Shown here one piece after another: positions 43,923 to 52,562 of a stretch of 64,000 nucleotides of DNA. This stretch comes from JBAYSY01 sp041675885 (GTDB lineage: Bacteria > Pseudomonadota > Alphaproteobacteria > Rhodobacterales > Rhodobacteraceae), in the NCBI GenBank assembly GCA_041675885.1, contig JBAYSY010000007.1, positions 1 through 64,000 of the forward strand, written 5' to 3'. Made by a program: the position numbers and the translations under genes. How positions within the stretch are numbered: position 1 is the first letter of the stretch; each line of letters opens with the position of its first letter. Below the pieces are notes generated by a model. It was given only the letters and a program-made list of their open reading frames with translations. It had not been told where the DNA came from and searched no databases.

Positions 43923-44795
43923 TCAGACCTTCTTGTGGAAGGTTTGCGGGATCAGCCCCTCGGGCCGGACCAGCAGCACGACCAGCATGATCGCATAGGC
44001 ATAGACGCCCTGGAGCGGCGGATAGATGTAATCGAGGAACGGTTCGGCCACTCCGATCAGGATGCAGCCCAGGATGGCGCCGGGGATCGAACCGAAGCCG
44101 CCCACCACCGCACCGGCCAGCGCCTTGATGCCGATAACGGTGATCTCGGGGCTGACCTGGGTAATCGGCGCCATCAGGACACCCGCCACCGCAGCCACCA
44201 TGGCACCGATGGCCCAGACCACCGAGACCAGCCGCTTGACCGGGATCCGGCTGTAATAGGCGGCCAACTGGTTCTGCGATGCCGCCTGGATCGCCAGCCC
44301 CAACCGGGTACGGCTGAGAAAGACGTAAAGCACCACGCAGATCAGGGCGGTGCCCACGATGATCGCGATCCGGCTTGTAGCAATCACCATTCCGCCGATC
44401 TCGACCGTGCCCCGGAACGGCACGTTCAGCACCTGCGGCGTGTAGCCCCAGAGCATCCCCGCCAGCGCCTTGAGCATGAGCCCCAGCGCCACGGTCAGGA
44501 TGAAGATGCTGGACTGCGACTCGCCGATCACCCGCCGCATCACGGTGGCGTCGAGCAGATAACCGAACACACCCAGCGACAGGATTCCCATCGCCGCGCC
44601 AAGCCAGAAGCCGAACCCCCAGAGCTCGGCAAAGGTCAGCACCGCAAAGGCACCCAGCATCATCAGTTCGCCATGGGCGAAGTTCACGATCTCGGTCGCG
44701 CGGTAGATGAAAACGAAGCCCAGCGCCACCAGCGCATAGCCGCTGCCCTGTGCCAGACCAATGATCAACAGATGCGCCGCATCCGATATTTGCAT
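43923..44795 (-). CDS. livH: Branched-chain-type ABC transporter permease LivH
   Basis: A 290-residue permease with about eight hydrophobic segments. GLAQGSGYALVALGFVFIY near the N-terminus (in pieces: GSGYALVALG), REIVNFAHGELMM-like (here TEIVNFAHGELMMLG) and GGFGSIPGAILG are LivH signatures. It is the first transporter gene transcribed and is followed directly by livM, livG and livF. Confidence 0.93.
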   Translation of the reverse strand: MQISDAAHLLIIGLAQGSGYALVALGFVFIYRATEIVNFAHGELMMLGAFAVLTFAELWGFGFWLGAAMGILSLGVFGYLLDATVMRRVIGESQSSIFILTVALGLMLKALAGMLWGYTPQVLNVPFRGTVEIGGMVIATSRIAIIVGTALICVVLYVFLSRTRLGLAIQAASQNQLAAYYSRIPVKRLVSVVWAIGAMVAAVAGVLMAPITQVSPEITVIGIKALAGAVVGGFGSIPGAILGCILIGVAEPFLDYIYPPLQGVYAYAIMLVVLLVRPEGLIPQTFHKKV

Positions 44796-44837
44796 GGTTT
44801 CCTCCCCCCCCCTGGCCTCCCCCGGGCCGTGGATACG

Positions 44838-45662
44838 TCAGATCGAGAGTCCCCCGCCCACGACCACGACCTGGCCCGAAATGTAGTCGGCCTCGGGCGT
44901 GCAGAAGAGATAGACCCCGTTCGCTGCCTCTTCCGGTGTGCCGGGACGGCCCAGCGGAATCATTGCGCTCATCCCCTGGGCAACCCTGGTGGGGATGCCG
45001 ACGGCGATGGCCTCGCCCTCGACCTCGATCTGTTTCTTGTCGTCGGTGGCTTCGGTCAGGCGGGTCTCGATATAGCCGAAGGCCACACAGTTCACGTTGA
45101 CCTTCATCCGGCCCCATTCCTTGGCCAGTGTCCGGGTAAGACCCAGCACCGCCGATTTGGCGCTGGAATAGTTCACCTGCCCCGAATTGCCGCCGGTACC
45201 GGCCACCGACGAGATATTCACCACCTTGCGGAACACCTCGCGCCCTTCGGCCGCCTCGTTGGCCGATGCCTCACGCAGGAAACCGGACGCGGCACGCAGG
45301 ATGCGGAATGGCGCCTTGACATGCACGTCCATCATCGCATCGAACTGCTGGTCGGTCATCTTGCCGATAAACGCATCCCAAGTGTAGCCGGCATTGTTGA
45401 CGATGATGTCGATGCCGCCGAAACCGTCGAGCCCCGCCTGGATGAAGCGTTCGGCGAAACCGTCCTCGGTGACACTGCCCACCACTGCAATGGCCTGCCC
45501 CCCCGCCGCACGGATCTCGGCCACCACGCTTTCGGCCGGCCCGGCGTCAAGGTCGTTGACCACCACCGCAGCCCCGTGCGCCGCCAGCTTCAGCGCCACC
45601 GCCCGCCCGATCCCGCGCCCCGATCCGGTGACATAGGCGGTCTTGCCTGCAAGATTTTTCAT
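44838..45662 (-). CDS. SDR-family oxidoreductase (3-hydroxyacyl-CoA dehydrogenase-like)
   Basis: A 274-residue short-chain dehydrogenase. The cofactor loop is TGSGRGIG at about 12-19, with the acidic residue in VVVNDLD suggesting NAD preference. NNAG, NISSVAG and YSSAK give the catalytic Ser-Tyr-Lys. GRPGTPEEAANGVYLF and the end GQVVVVGGG are typical FabG-like features. In this cluster it probably oxidises a 3-hydroxyacyl-CoA made by the MaoC-type hydratase. Start at ATG 45662. Confidence 0.88.
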   Translation of the reverse strand: MKNLAGKTAYVTGSGRGIGRAVALKLAAHGAAVVVNDLDAGPAESVVAEIRAAGGQAIAVVGSVTEDGFAERFIQAGLDGFGGIDIIVNNAGYTWDAFIGKMTDQQFDAMMDVHVKAPFRILRAASGFLREASANEAAEGREVFRKVVNISSVAGTGGNSGQVNYSSAKSAVLGLTRTLAKEWGRMKVNVNCVAFGYIETRLTEATDDKKQIEVEGEAIAVGIPTRVAQGMSAMIPLGRPGTPEEAANGVYLFCTPEADYISGQVVVVGGGLSI

Positions 45663-45691
45663 TGTCCGTTCTCCGTCCTTGTCCCGCGCGT

Positions 45692-46852
45692 TCAGTCGCG
45701 GTCGATCGACCGCGCAATGATCTCGCGCATGATTTCGTTGGTGCCGCCGTAGATGCGCTGCACCCGCGCATCGGCGTAAAGCTCGCTGATCGGATATTCG
45801 GCCATGTAGCCATAACCGCCGTGCAGTTGCAGGCAGGTATCGACCGTGCGCCCCTGCATCTCGGTGCCCCACAACTTGGCCATCGCTGCGCGTTCCGGCG
45901 TAAGCGTCCCCGCCTCCATCTCGGCCGTCAGACGGTCGAGGAAGGCCGCAAGCAGTTCGATCTCGGTCTTGACCTCGGCCAGCTTGAAGCGGGTGTTCTG
46001 GAAATCCATGATCCGCTGCCCGAAGGCCTTGCGCGTGCGCACTTGATCAACCGTCATCGCCAGTGCCGCCCGCGCGGACCCCAGCGCCATATAGGACACC
46101 ATCAGCCGCTCCCACGGCAACTGGGTCACCAGTTGGCCAAAGCCCTGTCCCTCGTGTTCGCCTACCAGATTGGCACGCGGAACGCGAACCTCGTCGAAAA
46201 ACAACTCCGACGTATCCTGCCGCTTCATCCCCAGCTTTTCCAGATTGCGCCCGCGGCGGAAGCCTTCGGCCCCCTCGGTCTCGACCGCGATCAGCGAGAT
46301 CCCCCGCGCCCCGGCCTCCGGATCCGTCTTGGTCACGACAAGGACGAAATCGGCATTCTGGCCGTTGGTGATGAAGGTCTTGGAACCCGAGACGACATAT
46401 TCGTTGCCGTCCTTGTGCGCCGTGGTCCGCACCGCCTGAAGATCGGAGCCGGTTCCCGGCTCGGTCATGGCGATGGCACCCACCCATTCGCCCGACGCCA
46501 GTTTCGGCAGCCAGCGCGCTTGTTGGTCCGGTGTGCCGCAGGCGGTCACATAGTGCAGCACGATATTGTGGACGGAGACCCCCCAGCCGGTATCGCTGAT
46601 CCTCGTCTGCTCAAGAAAGGTAACCAGATCAAAGCTGCGCGACAGGCCGAGCCCGCCATATGCTTCGGGAACCGAGGCCCCGAGGATACCCAGATCGCCG
46701 GCCTTGCGCCAGAATTCGCGCCCGACCACCCCGGTCTCGTTCCAGCCCGCCCGGTTGGACTGATAGTCTTCAGCCAGAAAGCGGCGCACGCTGTCGGCAT
46801 GGGCGCGGTGATCCTCGGTGATCCAGTCATGATCGAGAAAGGGGTCGCTCAT
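45692..46852 (-). CDS. Acyl-CoA dehydrogenase
   Basis: A 386-residue FAD acyl-CoA dehydrogenase of standard length. AMTEPGTGSDLQAVRTTA near 127 is the FAD-binding signature, KTFITNGQNADFVLVV follows, and the C-terminal YGGTNEIMREIIARSI includes the usual end motif. It probably introduces the alpha-beta double bond of the imported, activated acid. It is separated from the upstream MaoC gene by three bases. Confidence 0.92.
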   Translation of the reverse strand: MSDPFLDHDWITEDHRAHADSVRRFLAEDYQSNRAGWNETGVVGREFWRKAGDLGILGASVPEAYGGLGLSRSFDLVTFLEQTRISDTGWGVSVHNIVLHYVTACGTPDQQARWLPKLASGEWVGAIAMTEPGTGSDLQAVRTTAHKDGNEYVVSGSKTFITNGQNADFVLVVTKTDPEAGARGISLIAVETEGAEGFRRGRNLEKLGMKRQDTSELFFDEVRVPRANLVGEHEGQGFGQLVTQLPWERLMVSYMALGSARAALAMTVDQVRTRKAFGQRIMDFQNTRFKLAEVKTEIELLAAFLDRLTAEMEAGTLTPERAAMAKLWGTEMQGRTVDTCLQLHGGYGYMAEYPISELYADARVQRIYGGTNEIMREIIARSIDRD

Positions 46853-46855
46853 CGG

Positions 46856-47284
46856 TCAGTTGCTCCTTACCAGGGCTTCGCCCGCCAGCGTACGGACAGA
46901 GCAGCCATCGTTCAGCGTGATCACCGCCGAAAGCGTCAGTCGCAGGTGCGGCACCCCGTCGATCTCACAACGTTCGGCCACCTCTCCCGAACAGACGAGA
47001 TGCGCTCCGACCGGAGTGATCGCCAGGAAGCGGGTGGACAGGCTTGCCATCCGGTCAACCCCGGCCCAGCCGGTTACCACCCGGGCCAGCACGCCCATCG
47101 ACAACATGCCCTGCGCAAAGACATCGTCCATTCCCGCCCGGCGGGCAAAATCGCTGTCGATATGGATCAGGTTGTGATCGCCCGACGCGCCGGCATAAAG
47201 CGCCAGCGTCGCACGCGAGATACGGCCGAAATCCACGTCGGGCAACCGGTCCCCGGGGCGGGCTTCGGAGAGTGTGACGGTCAT
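46856..47284 (-). CDS. MaoC-like hydratase, catalytic hot-dog subunit
   Basis: A 142-residue single hot-dog-fold protein. The hydratase-2 motif is intact: YAGASGDHNLIHIDSDFA with the catalytic Asp and His near residues 36 and 41. FAQGMLSMGVLARVV follows. It is next to a second half-protein of the same fold (47296-47787), so the two probably form a heteromeric (R)-enoyl-CoA hydratase. Start at ATG 47284. Confidence 0.85.
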   Translation of the reverse strand: MTVTLSEARPGDRLPDVDFGRISRATLALYAGASGDHNLIHIDSDFARRAGMDDVFAQGMLSMGVLARVVTGWAGVDRMASLSTRFLAITPVGAHLVCSGEVAERCEIDGVPHLRLTLSAVITLNDGCSVRTLAGEALVRSN

Positions 47285-47295
47285 CTCTGTCTTCC

Positions 47296-47787
47296 TCAGG
47301 CCAGACGGTGAACAAGGCTGCGGGTGATCGTGACCACCACGCCGCGCTCGGGATGGCGGATTTCGGAACGCAGATGAGCCAGCTCCAGCGTCCCGCCTTT
47401 CTTGTCCTCGAATCCGACGACCTCGGTCATGATCGACAGGGTGTCCCCGGCGAAGATCAGCCCGTGATAATCATAGCGTTCCTCGCCATGCAGCAGTCGG
47501 CGGAAGTCGCAGCCGATCCGCGACAGGACCGACGGTTCGCCCCGGCGCTCTTGCGCGCGCCCGGTTTCGAGGTCCACCACCATCGCGAAAGTAGGCGGAG
47601 CCACCACGTCGGGATAACCCGCAGCGCGCGCGGCGGCGCGGTCGTGGTGGACAGGATTCGTTTCGCCCAGCGTCTCGGCCAGGAACGATATCCGTCCGGC
47701 CTCGACCTCAAACTGGACGGGCTCGGTTTTCAGTCCCTTTGTCGCGCGGTCGAAAAAGCCGCGCGGATTCGGCGCAATGTCTGTCAT
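47296..47787 (-). CDS. MaoC-like N-terminal (FAS1-type dehydratase) hot-dog subunit
   Basis: A 163-residue hot-dog protein of the FAS1-dehydratase/MaoC N-terminal type. FLAETLGETNPVHHD is a degenerate version of the catalytic motif with Glu in place of the Asp, and DVVAPPTFAMVVDLE is typical of this subfamily. It probably supplies the substrate tunnel for the catalytic subunit encoded 11 bases downstream. GGAAGGA precedes the ATG at 47787. Similar split pairs act in steroid side-chain degradation, but that substrate is not implied. Confidence 0.8.
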   Translation of the reverse strand: MTDIAPNPRGFFDRATKGLKTEPVQFEVEAGRISFLAETLGETNPVHHDRAAARAAGYPDVVAPPTFAMVVDLETGRAQERRGEPSVLSRIGCDFRRLLHGEERYDYHGLIFAGDTLSIMTEVVGFEDKKGGTLELAHLRSEIRHPERGVVVTITRSLVHRLA

Positions 47788-47828
47788 TGCGGTTCCTTCC
47801 GTCGTGAAACTGTCGTGTCTGCCGGAAG

Positions 47829-49025
47829 TCAGCCGGCCTGATAAAGCGTGACGACACAGGCGCCGCCCAGCCCGAGATTGTGCTGAAGCGCGATCCGGGC
47901 ACCTTCGACCTGCCTGGCCTCGGCGGTGCCGCGAAGCTGATGCGTCAGCTCGTAACACTGGGCAAGACCGGTCGCCCCCAGCGGATGCCCCTTGGACAGG
48001 AGGCCGCCCGAGGGGTTGGTGACCACCGCACCGCCATAGGTGTTGTTTCCATCGGCGATGAAACGCCGGGCGTCACCCTCGGGGCAAAGCCCCAGTCCCT
48101 CATAGGTGATCAGTTCATTCTGCGCGAAGCAGTCGTGCAACTCCACCACATCCAGATCTTCCGGCCCGATCCCGGCATCCTCATAGACCTGGCGCGCGGC
48201 GGCGACCGTCATGTCGTAACCCACGACCCGCATCATGTCGGCGCTCTCGAAGGTCGAGGGCGTGTCGGTGGTCATTGCCTGCGCCATGATCCGCACTTTC
48301 CGGTCAAGCCCGCGCCGGGCGGCGAAAGCCTCCGACACCAGCACCGCCGCCGCCGCGCCGCAGGTGGGCGGGCAAGCCATAAGACGGTGCATCACACCCG
48401 GCCAGATCTCGGGCGAGGCCATCACCTCGTCGGCCGTCAGTTCGTTGCGAAACAACGCAAGCGGGTTCCGCGCGGCATGGCGGCTGGCCTTGGCCCGGAT
48501 CGCGGCGAAATCCTCCAGCCGGGTGCCGTGGCGTTTCATGTGCTCCAGCCCCGCGCCACCGAAATAGCGCAGCGCCAGCGGAATCTGCGCATTGCCGACC
48601 AGCGCATCGGTTGCGGCATCAAATTCATCGAAGGGGCTGGGACGGTCCTCGAAGATCGACCCAAGCGCGCCGGGGCGCATCTGCTCGAAGCCGAGCGCGA
48701 TCACACAATCTGCTGCCCCGGCCTCGATCGCCTGCCGTGCCAGCCACAGCGCGGTCGAACCCGTCGAACAGTTGTTGTTGACGTTGACCACCGGGATTCC
48801 GGTCATGCCGACGCGGTAGAGCGCTTTCTGGCCACAGGTGGAATCGCCATAGACATAGCCGGCATAGGCCTGCTGAAGATCGTGATAGATCAGCCCCGCA
48901 TCTTCAAGCGCAAGCTGCGCCGCCCGCGCACCCATCGCGTCATAGCTCTCCGAGGCGCCCGGCTTGGCGAACGGGATCATCCCCACACCGGCCACGATGG
49001 CTTTTTTCGTAGCATCCTGCTGCAT
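47829..49025 (-). CDS. SCP-x/lipid-transfer-type thiolase
   Basis: A 398-residue thiolase-fold protein of the lipid-transfer (SCP-x) branch. The nucleophile Cys lies in NNNCSTGSTALW near residue 92, HDCFAQNE in the middle, and SKGHPLGATG and GLGGACVV near the C-terminus provide the His and second Cys. Proteins of this branch act as thiolases or as retro-aldolases when partnered with a DUF35 protein; no DUF35 gene is seen here. It is the first gene of the catabolic cluster, with GGGAGAG before the ATG at 49025, divergent from lysR. Confidence 0.88.
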   Translation of the reverse strand: MQQDATKKAIVAGVGMIPFAKPGASESYDAMGARAAQLALEDAGLIYHDLQQAYAGYVYGDSTCGQKALYRVGMTGIPVVNVNNNCSTGSTALWLARQAIEAGAADCVIALGFEQMRPGALGSIFEDRPSPFDEFDAATDALVGNAQIPLALRYFGGAGLEHMKRHGTRLEDFAAIRAKASRHAARNPLALFRNELTADEVMASPEIWPGVMHRLMACPPTCGAAAAVLVSEAFAARRGLDRKVRIMAQAMTTDTPSTFESADMMRVVGYDMTVAAARQVYEDAGIGPEDLDVVELHDCFAQNELITYEGLGLCPEGDARRFIADGNNTYGGAVVTNPSGGLLSKGHPLGATGLAQCYELTHQLRGTAEARQVEGARIALQHNLGLGGACVVTLYQAG

Positions 49026-49126
49026 GGCATCTCTCCCCGGCCTGCTCCCCGTCAGCACCCTTGCATTGACCGAGACATAAATCTAATTCAAAAATCTCCC
49101 GACTCATTCTGAAAGGGAATACCAAG

Positions 49127-50029
49127 ATGAACATCGGCAAGCTGCGCCATATCGTTGCTGTGGACCGCTGCGGCTCGATCTCGCGGGCGGCGAAGCTCAT
49201 GAATGTCACGCAGTCGGCGGTTACCAAGAGCGTGGCCGATGTCGAGCGCGAGATCGGCTATCCGCTGTTCGACCGGCTGGCGCGCGGGGTCGCCACGACG
49301 CTGGCCGGGCGCACCTTCGTTGATCGCGCCCGCCGGATCGTCGCGGATATGGACCAGTTGATCGACGACAGCCGGGCGCAGCGCCACGCCCGCGAAATCC
49401 TGCTCAGGGTGGTGATCTGCCCGGCCTCGCTCGAAGGTCTTCTGAACCGGGCGTTGCGCAGCTTCATCATCGCCAACCCGACCTGCCGGGTGCATCTGCT
49501 GGCCACGACGATCGAGCGCGGGATCCGCCTCTTGTCGCAGGGGGATGTCGACATCTGTCTTGGCGCCCGCGACCGGCTGGAGGCGGTGGACCAGTTCCGG
49601 TGTCAGCCTCTGCCCGATCTGGTGGCAACGCTGTTCGCGCGCAAGGGCCATCCGCTGGAGGGGCGCGAGACGCTGGACGGCGACGACCTGACCGCTTACC
49701 CGATCGCCATACCAGACCTTCAGGGGCCTTATATCGAACGCATGATGAACACTGTCGCGGGGCAGGTATCCCCAATGCGGCGACTGCACATTCTCGAAAA
49801 CTTTCCGATGCTTGCGGATATCGTCAGTTCGACCGACACGCTGGGCATCGTCTCGGTCGGGTATGCCCGCGCCGATGTCTTCCGGCGGCGCTTCTGCACG
49901 CTGCCTTTCGATCTCGGCTCGTCAATGCCACTTGCTGCCGCCACCCGTGCGGGCTGGCCGGAAACGCGCCAGATCGCACTGTTCCACGCGGCGTTGCGCA
50001 AATATCCCCTGACCGGCACCGCAGCCTGA
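49127..50029 (+). CDS. LysR-family transcriptional regulator
   Basis: A 300-residue LysR regulator. The winged helix-turn-helix covers about 1-60 (SISRAAKLMNVTQSAVTKSV), and the effector-binding domain follows with KGHPLEGRETLDGDDL. AAGGGA precedes the ATG. It is divergent from the thiolase gene with a 100-base AT-rich gap, the standard layout for a LysR regulator controlling the adjacent catabolic operon and itself. The inducer is probably the imported acid or its CoA ester. Confidence 0.92.
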   Translation: MNIGKLRHIVAVDRCGSISRAAKLMNVTQSAVTKSVADVEREIGYPLFDRLARGVATTLAGRTFVDRARRIVADMDQLIDDSRAQRHAREILLRVVICPASLEGLLNRALRSFIIANPTCRVHLLATTIERGIRLLSQGDVDICLGARDRLEAVDQFRCQPLPDLVATLFARKGHPLEGRETLDGDDLTAYPIAIPDLQGPYIERMMNTVAGQVSPMRRLHILENFPMLADIVSSTDTLGIVSVGYARADVFRRRFCTLPFDLGSSMPLAAATRAGWPETRQIALFHAALRKYPLTGTAA

Positions 50030-50040
50030 ACCCGGCGCAA

Positions 50041-50445
50041 TCAGTGTTCGTGCGGGCCCAGCTTGTGGTGCAGGCGGCTGTCGTGGGTGCGGGAATGGCC
50101 GGTGAACCAGTCTTCCAGCACCCGGGTCACGCGCTCGGCGGTTTCCGGGGTGCGGTCGGACCGATCGTCCATGATGTCGCGCAGATCGTCCAGCAGGCGT
50201 TCGTGGTCGGCCTTGTGGGGGGCGAACTGGTCATAATCGGCGCGCTGCATCTGGTGTTCCTCATGCGCGAAATGCGACGAGATCGCCTGGAAGAGGTCGC
50301 CCAGCGCGCGCTCGACCTCGGCCTCGGGCTTGCCGTCGAGGATCGCGCCCGCCGCGGTGTTCACAAGGTCGATCAGCTCGCGGTGTTCGTGGTCCACCGC
50401 CGGGTCGCCGACGCTGTATTCCGGTTTCCATGCGATCGGGGCCAT
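50041..50445 (-). CDS. Bacteriohemerythrin
   Basis: A 134-residue four-helix diiron protein that binds O2 and, in several bacteria, NO. The ligand pattern is complete: VDHEHRELI (His19/His21), HFAHEEHQM (His58 and the Glu pair), HKADHERLL (His77, His81) and HSRTHDSRL (His117, Asp122). It is the last gene of the heme-copper oxidase/NO reductase-like operon, 15 bases after the anchored hypothetical gene. A role in delivering or buffering O2 or NO for the operon is likely but inferred. Confidence 0.88.
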   Translation of the reverse strand: MAPIAWKPEYSVGDPAVDHEHRELIDLVNTAAGAILDGKPEAEVERALGDLFQAISSHFAHEEHQMQRADYDQFAPHKADHERLLDDLRDIMDDRSDRTPETAERVTRVLEDWFTGHSRTHDSRLHHKLGPHEH

Positions 50446-50460
50446 GGCGGTGCTTCCTTG

Positions 50461-50991
50461 TCAGTGCAGGAAAAAGGTGTTGCGCACGCTGTCGAAATCG
50501 ATGGCGGCGCTTTGCGCGGGTTCAAGCAGGATATCGAAAGCGGCCTCGTGGGTGAAGCCGCTTGCGGCCGGGTCGTCGCGCATCCGGATCGCAAGGGCGT
50601 ATTGCCCGGCCGGAAGCCCGATCCGTTCATAGATGCGCGAGGGGCCGCTTCCGGCCAGGCCGCTGGGCATCAGGTCGGCGGTCAGGACGGGGCGGCCGTC
50701 GATGTCCATTTCGATATGCACGGGCGCACGGCGGCGCTCGCAGATCTGGGCGCCGCGCATGTTGGGCGGCAGGCGGGCGAGTTCCTCCTCCGTCCGGTCG
50801 CGGCAGTTGCGCGCGCCGCTGTGGGTGAAGCTGAGCCGCAAGAGCGCGCCGTCTTCGGGCAGGCTTTGCCAGTCGGGCCAGGCCGACAGCACCGCCGCCC
50901 CCAGCACCAGCGCCACCGAGACCACCCCCCCGGCCACAAGGTGACGCGCCCGACCGCGCAGCGCGGCGGCCCATGTCGCTGCCCAACTCAT
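50461..50991 (-). CDS. Membrane-anchored hypothetical protein of the oxidase operon
   Basis: A 176-residue protein with one N-terminal transmembrane helix (about 18-37) and a periplasmic domain. The domain contains FTHSGARNCRDRTEEELARLPPNM (in pieces: HSGARNCRDRTEEE) and a second cysteine in GAQICERRRAPVH. The two cysteines about 27 residues apart could form a disulfide or bind metal. I do not recognise the family. It overlaps the cytochrome b fusion gene by four bases (ATGA), so it is probably a subunit or assembly partner of that protein. Confidence 0.65.
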   Translation of the reverse strand: MSWAATWAAALRGRARHLVAGGVVSVALVLGAAVLSAWPDWQSLPEDGALLRLSFTHSGARNCRDRTEEELARLPPNMRGAQICERRRAPVHIEMDIDGRPVLTADLMPSGLAGSGPSRIYERIGLPAGQYALAIRMRDDPAASGFTHEAAFDILLEPAQSAAIDFDSVRNTFFLH

Positions 50992-52562
50992 TGCGCGGCC
51001 TCCTGCACCGCCTCGGCGGCCTCTTCCGCAGTCAGCGGGCGGACATTCTCGAAGCCGGGCATCGCGCCGAGCCGGTCCGAAAACGCCTTCAGCTCACCCG
51101 CCAGCCGGACCTTCTCGGTCGGCCCGGCCCAGACCGTCAGCAGCCGTTCGCGCGGGACACGTTCGCGCAGGTAGGGGTCGCGGGTGCGGTCGAAACGGGC
51201 CTCGGTCCAGGCGACGCCGAAGCGGTTGTAGCAATCGCGCTCGGCGCAACCGGCGACGGCCACGCCATCGGCCAGCCCGCGGCTGATGATGTAGTCGATC
51301 AGCGAGGGCGGCGCCATCGCCACGCAGGGCAGCACGACACGGCCCGGCGCCTCTGCCGCCCCCGCGCCATGGGCGCAGGATAGCGTCAGCACCCGCCCGG
51401 TTCCGGGGGCGGGCATCCCGGCAGCCGCGATCACCTCGGCCCGGACCTGCGAAAGCGGGCGTTCGGGCAGGTCGATGCCGGTGACCAGCGCGCCAGAGCG
51501 GCGGAACGGGGTCGAGGACGGGCAGGAGCCCATGCAGATCCCGCAGGAGACGCAGCGGGCGGGATCCACCAGCGCCTCATGCGTGAAGGGCAGATCGTCG
51601 GTGCGCGGCACCAGCGTGATCGCGGCATAGGGGCAATCGGCGACGCAGCGCGAACAGCCGTTGCAATGGTCGAGGAACACCTCGGCCGCCGCCCCCTCGC
51701 GCCGCCGCGGCAGCCATGGCAGGCCCGCCATCAGCACGGTGAAGCCCGCCACCCCGGCCCAGATCGCCCCGGCGGGAACGGATTCGATCACCGGATAGAG
51801 CGACAGCAGGAACCAGTCGATGCCGACATCCCGCGGCACGGTGGCCAGATCGGCCGGCCCCTGCGAGGTGGCGGGCAGGATCAGCGACCCCACCACCAGC
51901 CCGCCCAGCGTGATCAGCGCAAGGCCCTTGGGCGGCTTGGTGCGCGCCTCGGTGATCCGCTGGATATGGACCCACATGAGCAACAGCAGCAGCAGCGGAA
52001 TCGCGATATGCAGGAACACCATCAGCGTGAAGAAGCGGCTCGACAACATCTGCGGCGACAGGAAGTTGCGGGCGATGGGTTCGGCGAAAATACCCAGCGT
52101 GTCGAGCAGTTCGGTCGAGACCACGGCGACATATTGCGCCAGTTCGTCCCAGACCAGCCAATAGCCGGTGATCCCCGAAAGATAGACGAACCAGATCACC
52201 ACCACGCCCGTGACCCAGGAAAACCACCGCTTGCCGCGATAACGGTCCATCGACCATTCGCGCAGAAGGTGCGTGAACATCATCAGCACCATCAGGTCCG
52301 AGGCATAGCGGTGCAGGCTGCGCGCAACCCCGGCGTGCCACCAGTGATCCTCGGTCAGCCATTCGACCGATTCATAGGCGGCATGAACGCCGGTATCGAA
52401 GAAGATGAACAGGTAGATGCCCGTCACCGCAACGATCCAGAACAGGAACCAGCCCAGCGGGCCAAGCTGGGCCAGCGGGTTCCAGTCCGGCCCGAACACC
52501 CGGTCCAGCAGACGTTCGGCCCGGTCGAAACCGTTGCGGATCGCGATGCGCGGACTGGTCAC
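50988..52562 (-). CDS. Cytochrome b-ferredoxin-FlpD/MvhD fusion protein
   Basis: A 524-residue redox fusion. Residues 30-280 are a cytochrome b N-terminal domain with His84/His98 and His185/His199, two His-x13-His pairs for two b hemes. Residues 296-350 are a double [4Fe-4S] ferredoxin: Cys300, 303, 306, 310 and Cys337, 340, 343, 347. Residues about 385-490 match the FlpD/MvhD hydrogenase-delta family, with Cys396, 413, 439 and 444. The GTG at 52562 overlaps the SCO stop (GTGA). The protein could pass electrons between a soluble donor and the quinone pool or the oxidase. Such a combination is not part of standard bc1 or cbb3 systems. Confidence 0.88.
   Translation of the reverse strand: MTSPRIAIRNGFDRAERLLDRVFGPDWNPLAQLGPLGWFLFWIVAVTGIYLFIFFDTGVHAAYESVEWLTEDHWWHAGVARSLHRYASDLMVLMMFTHLLREWSMDRYRGKRWFSWVTGVVVIWFVYLSGITGYWLVWDELAQYVAVVSTELLDTLGIFAEPIARNFLSPQMLSSRFFTLMVFLHIAIPLLLLLLMWVHIQRITEARTKPPKGLALITLGGLVVGSLILPATSQGPADLATVPRDVGIDWFLLSLYPVIESVPAGAIWAGVAGFTVLMAGLPWLPRRREGAAAEVFLDHCNGCSRCVADCPYAAITLVPRTDDLPFTHEALVDPARCVSCGICMGSCPSSTPFRRSGALVTGIDLPERPLSQVRAEVIAAAGMPAPGTGRVLTLSCAHGAGAAEAPGRVVLPCVAMAPPSLIDYIISRGLADGVAVAGCAERDCYNRFGVAWTEARFDRTRDPYLRERVPRERLLTVWAGPTEKVRLAGELKAFSDRLGAMPGFENVRPLTAEEAAEAVQEAAQ

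Noticed and set aside
43902..45752. A 616-codon open frame antisense to livH and the SDR gene
   Set aside because: No domain similarity; livH and the SDR gene are clearly coding on the other strand.
50988..52562. Reading the cytochrome b gene as part of a bc1 complex
   Set aside because: No Rieske protein or cytochrome c1 gene is nearby, and the protein continues into ferredoxin and FlpD-like domains.
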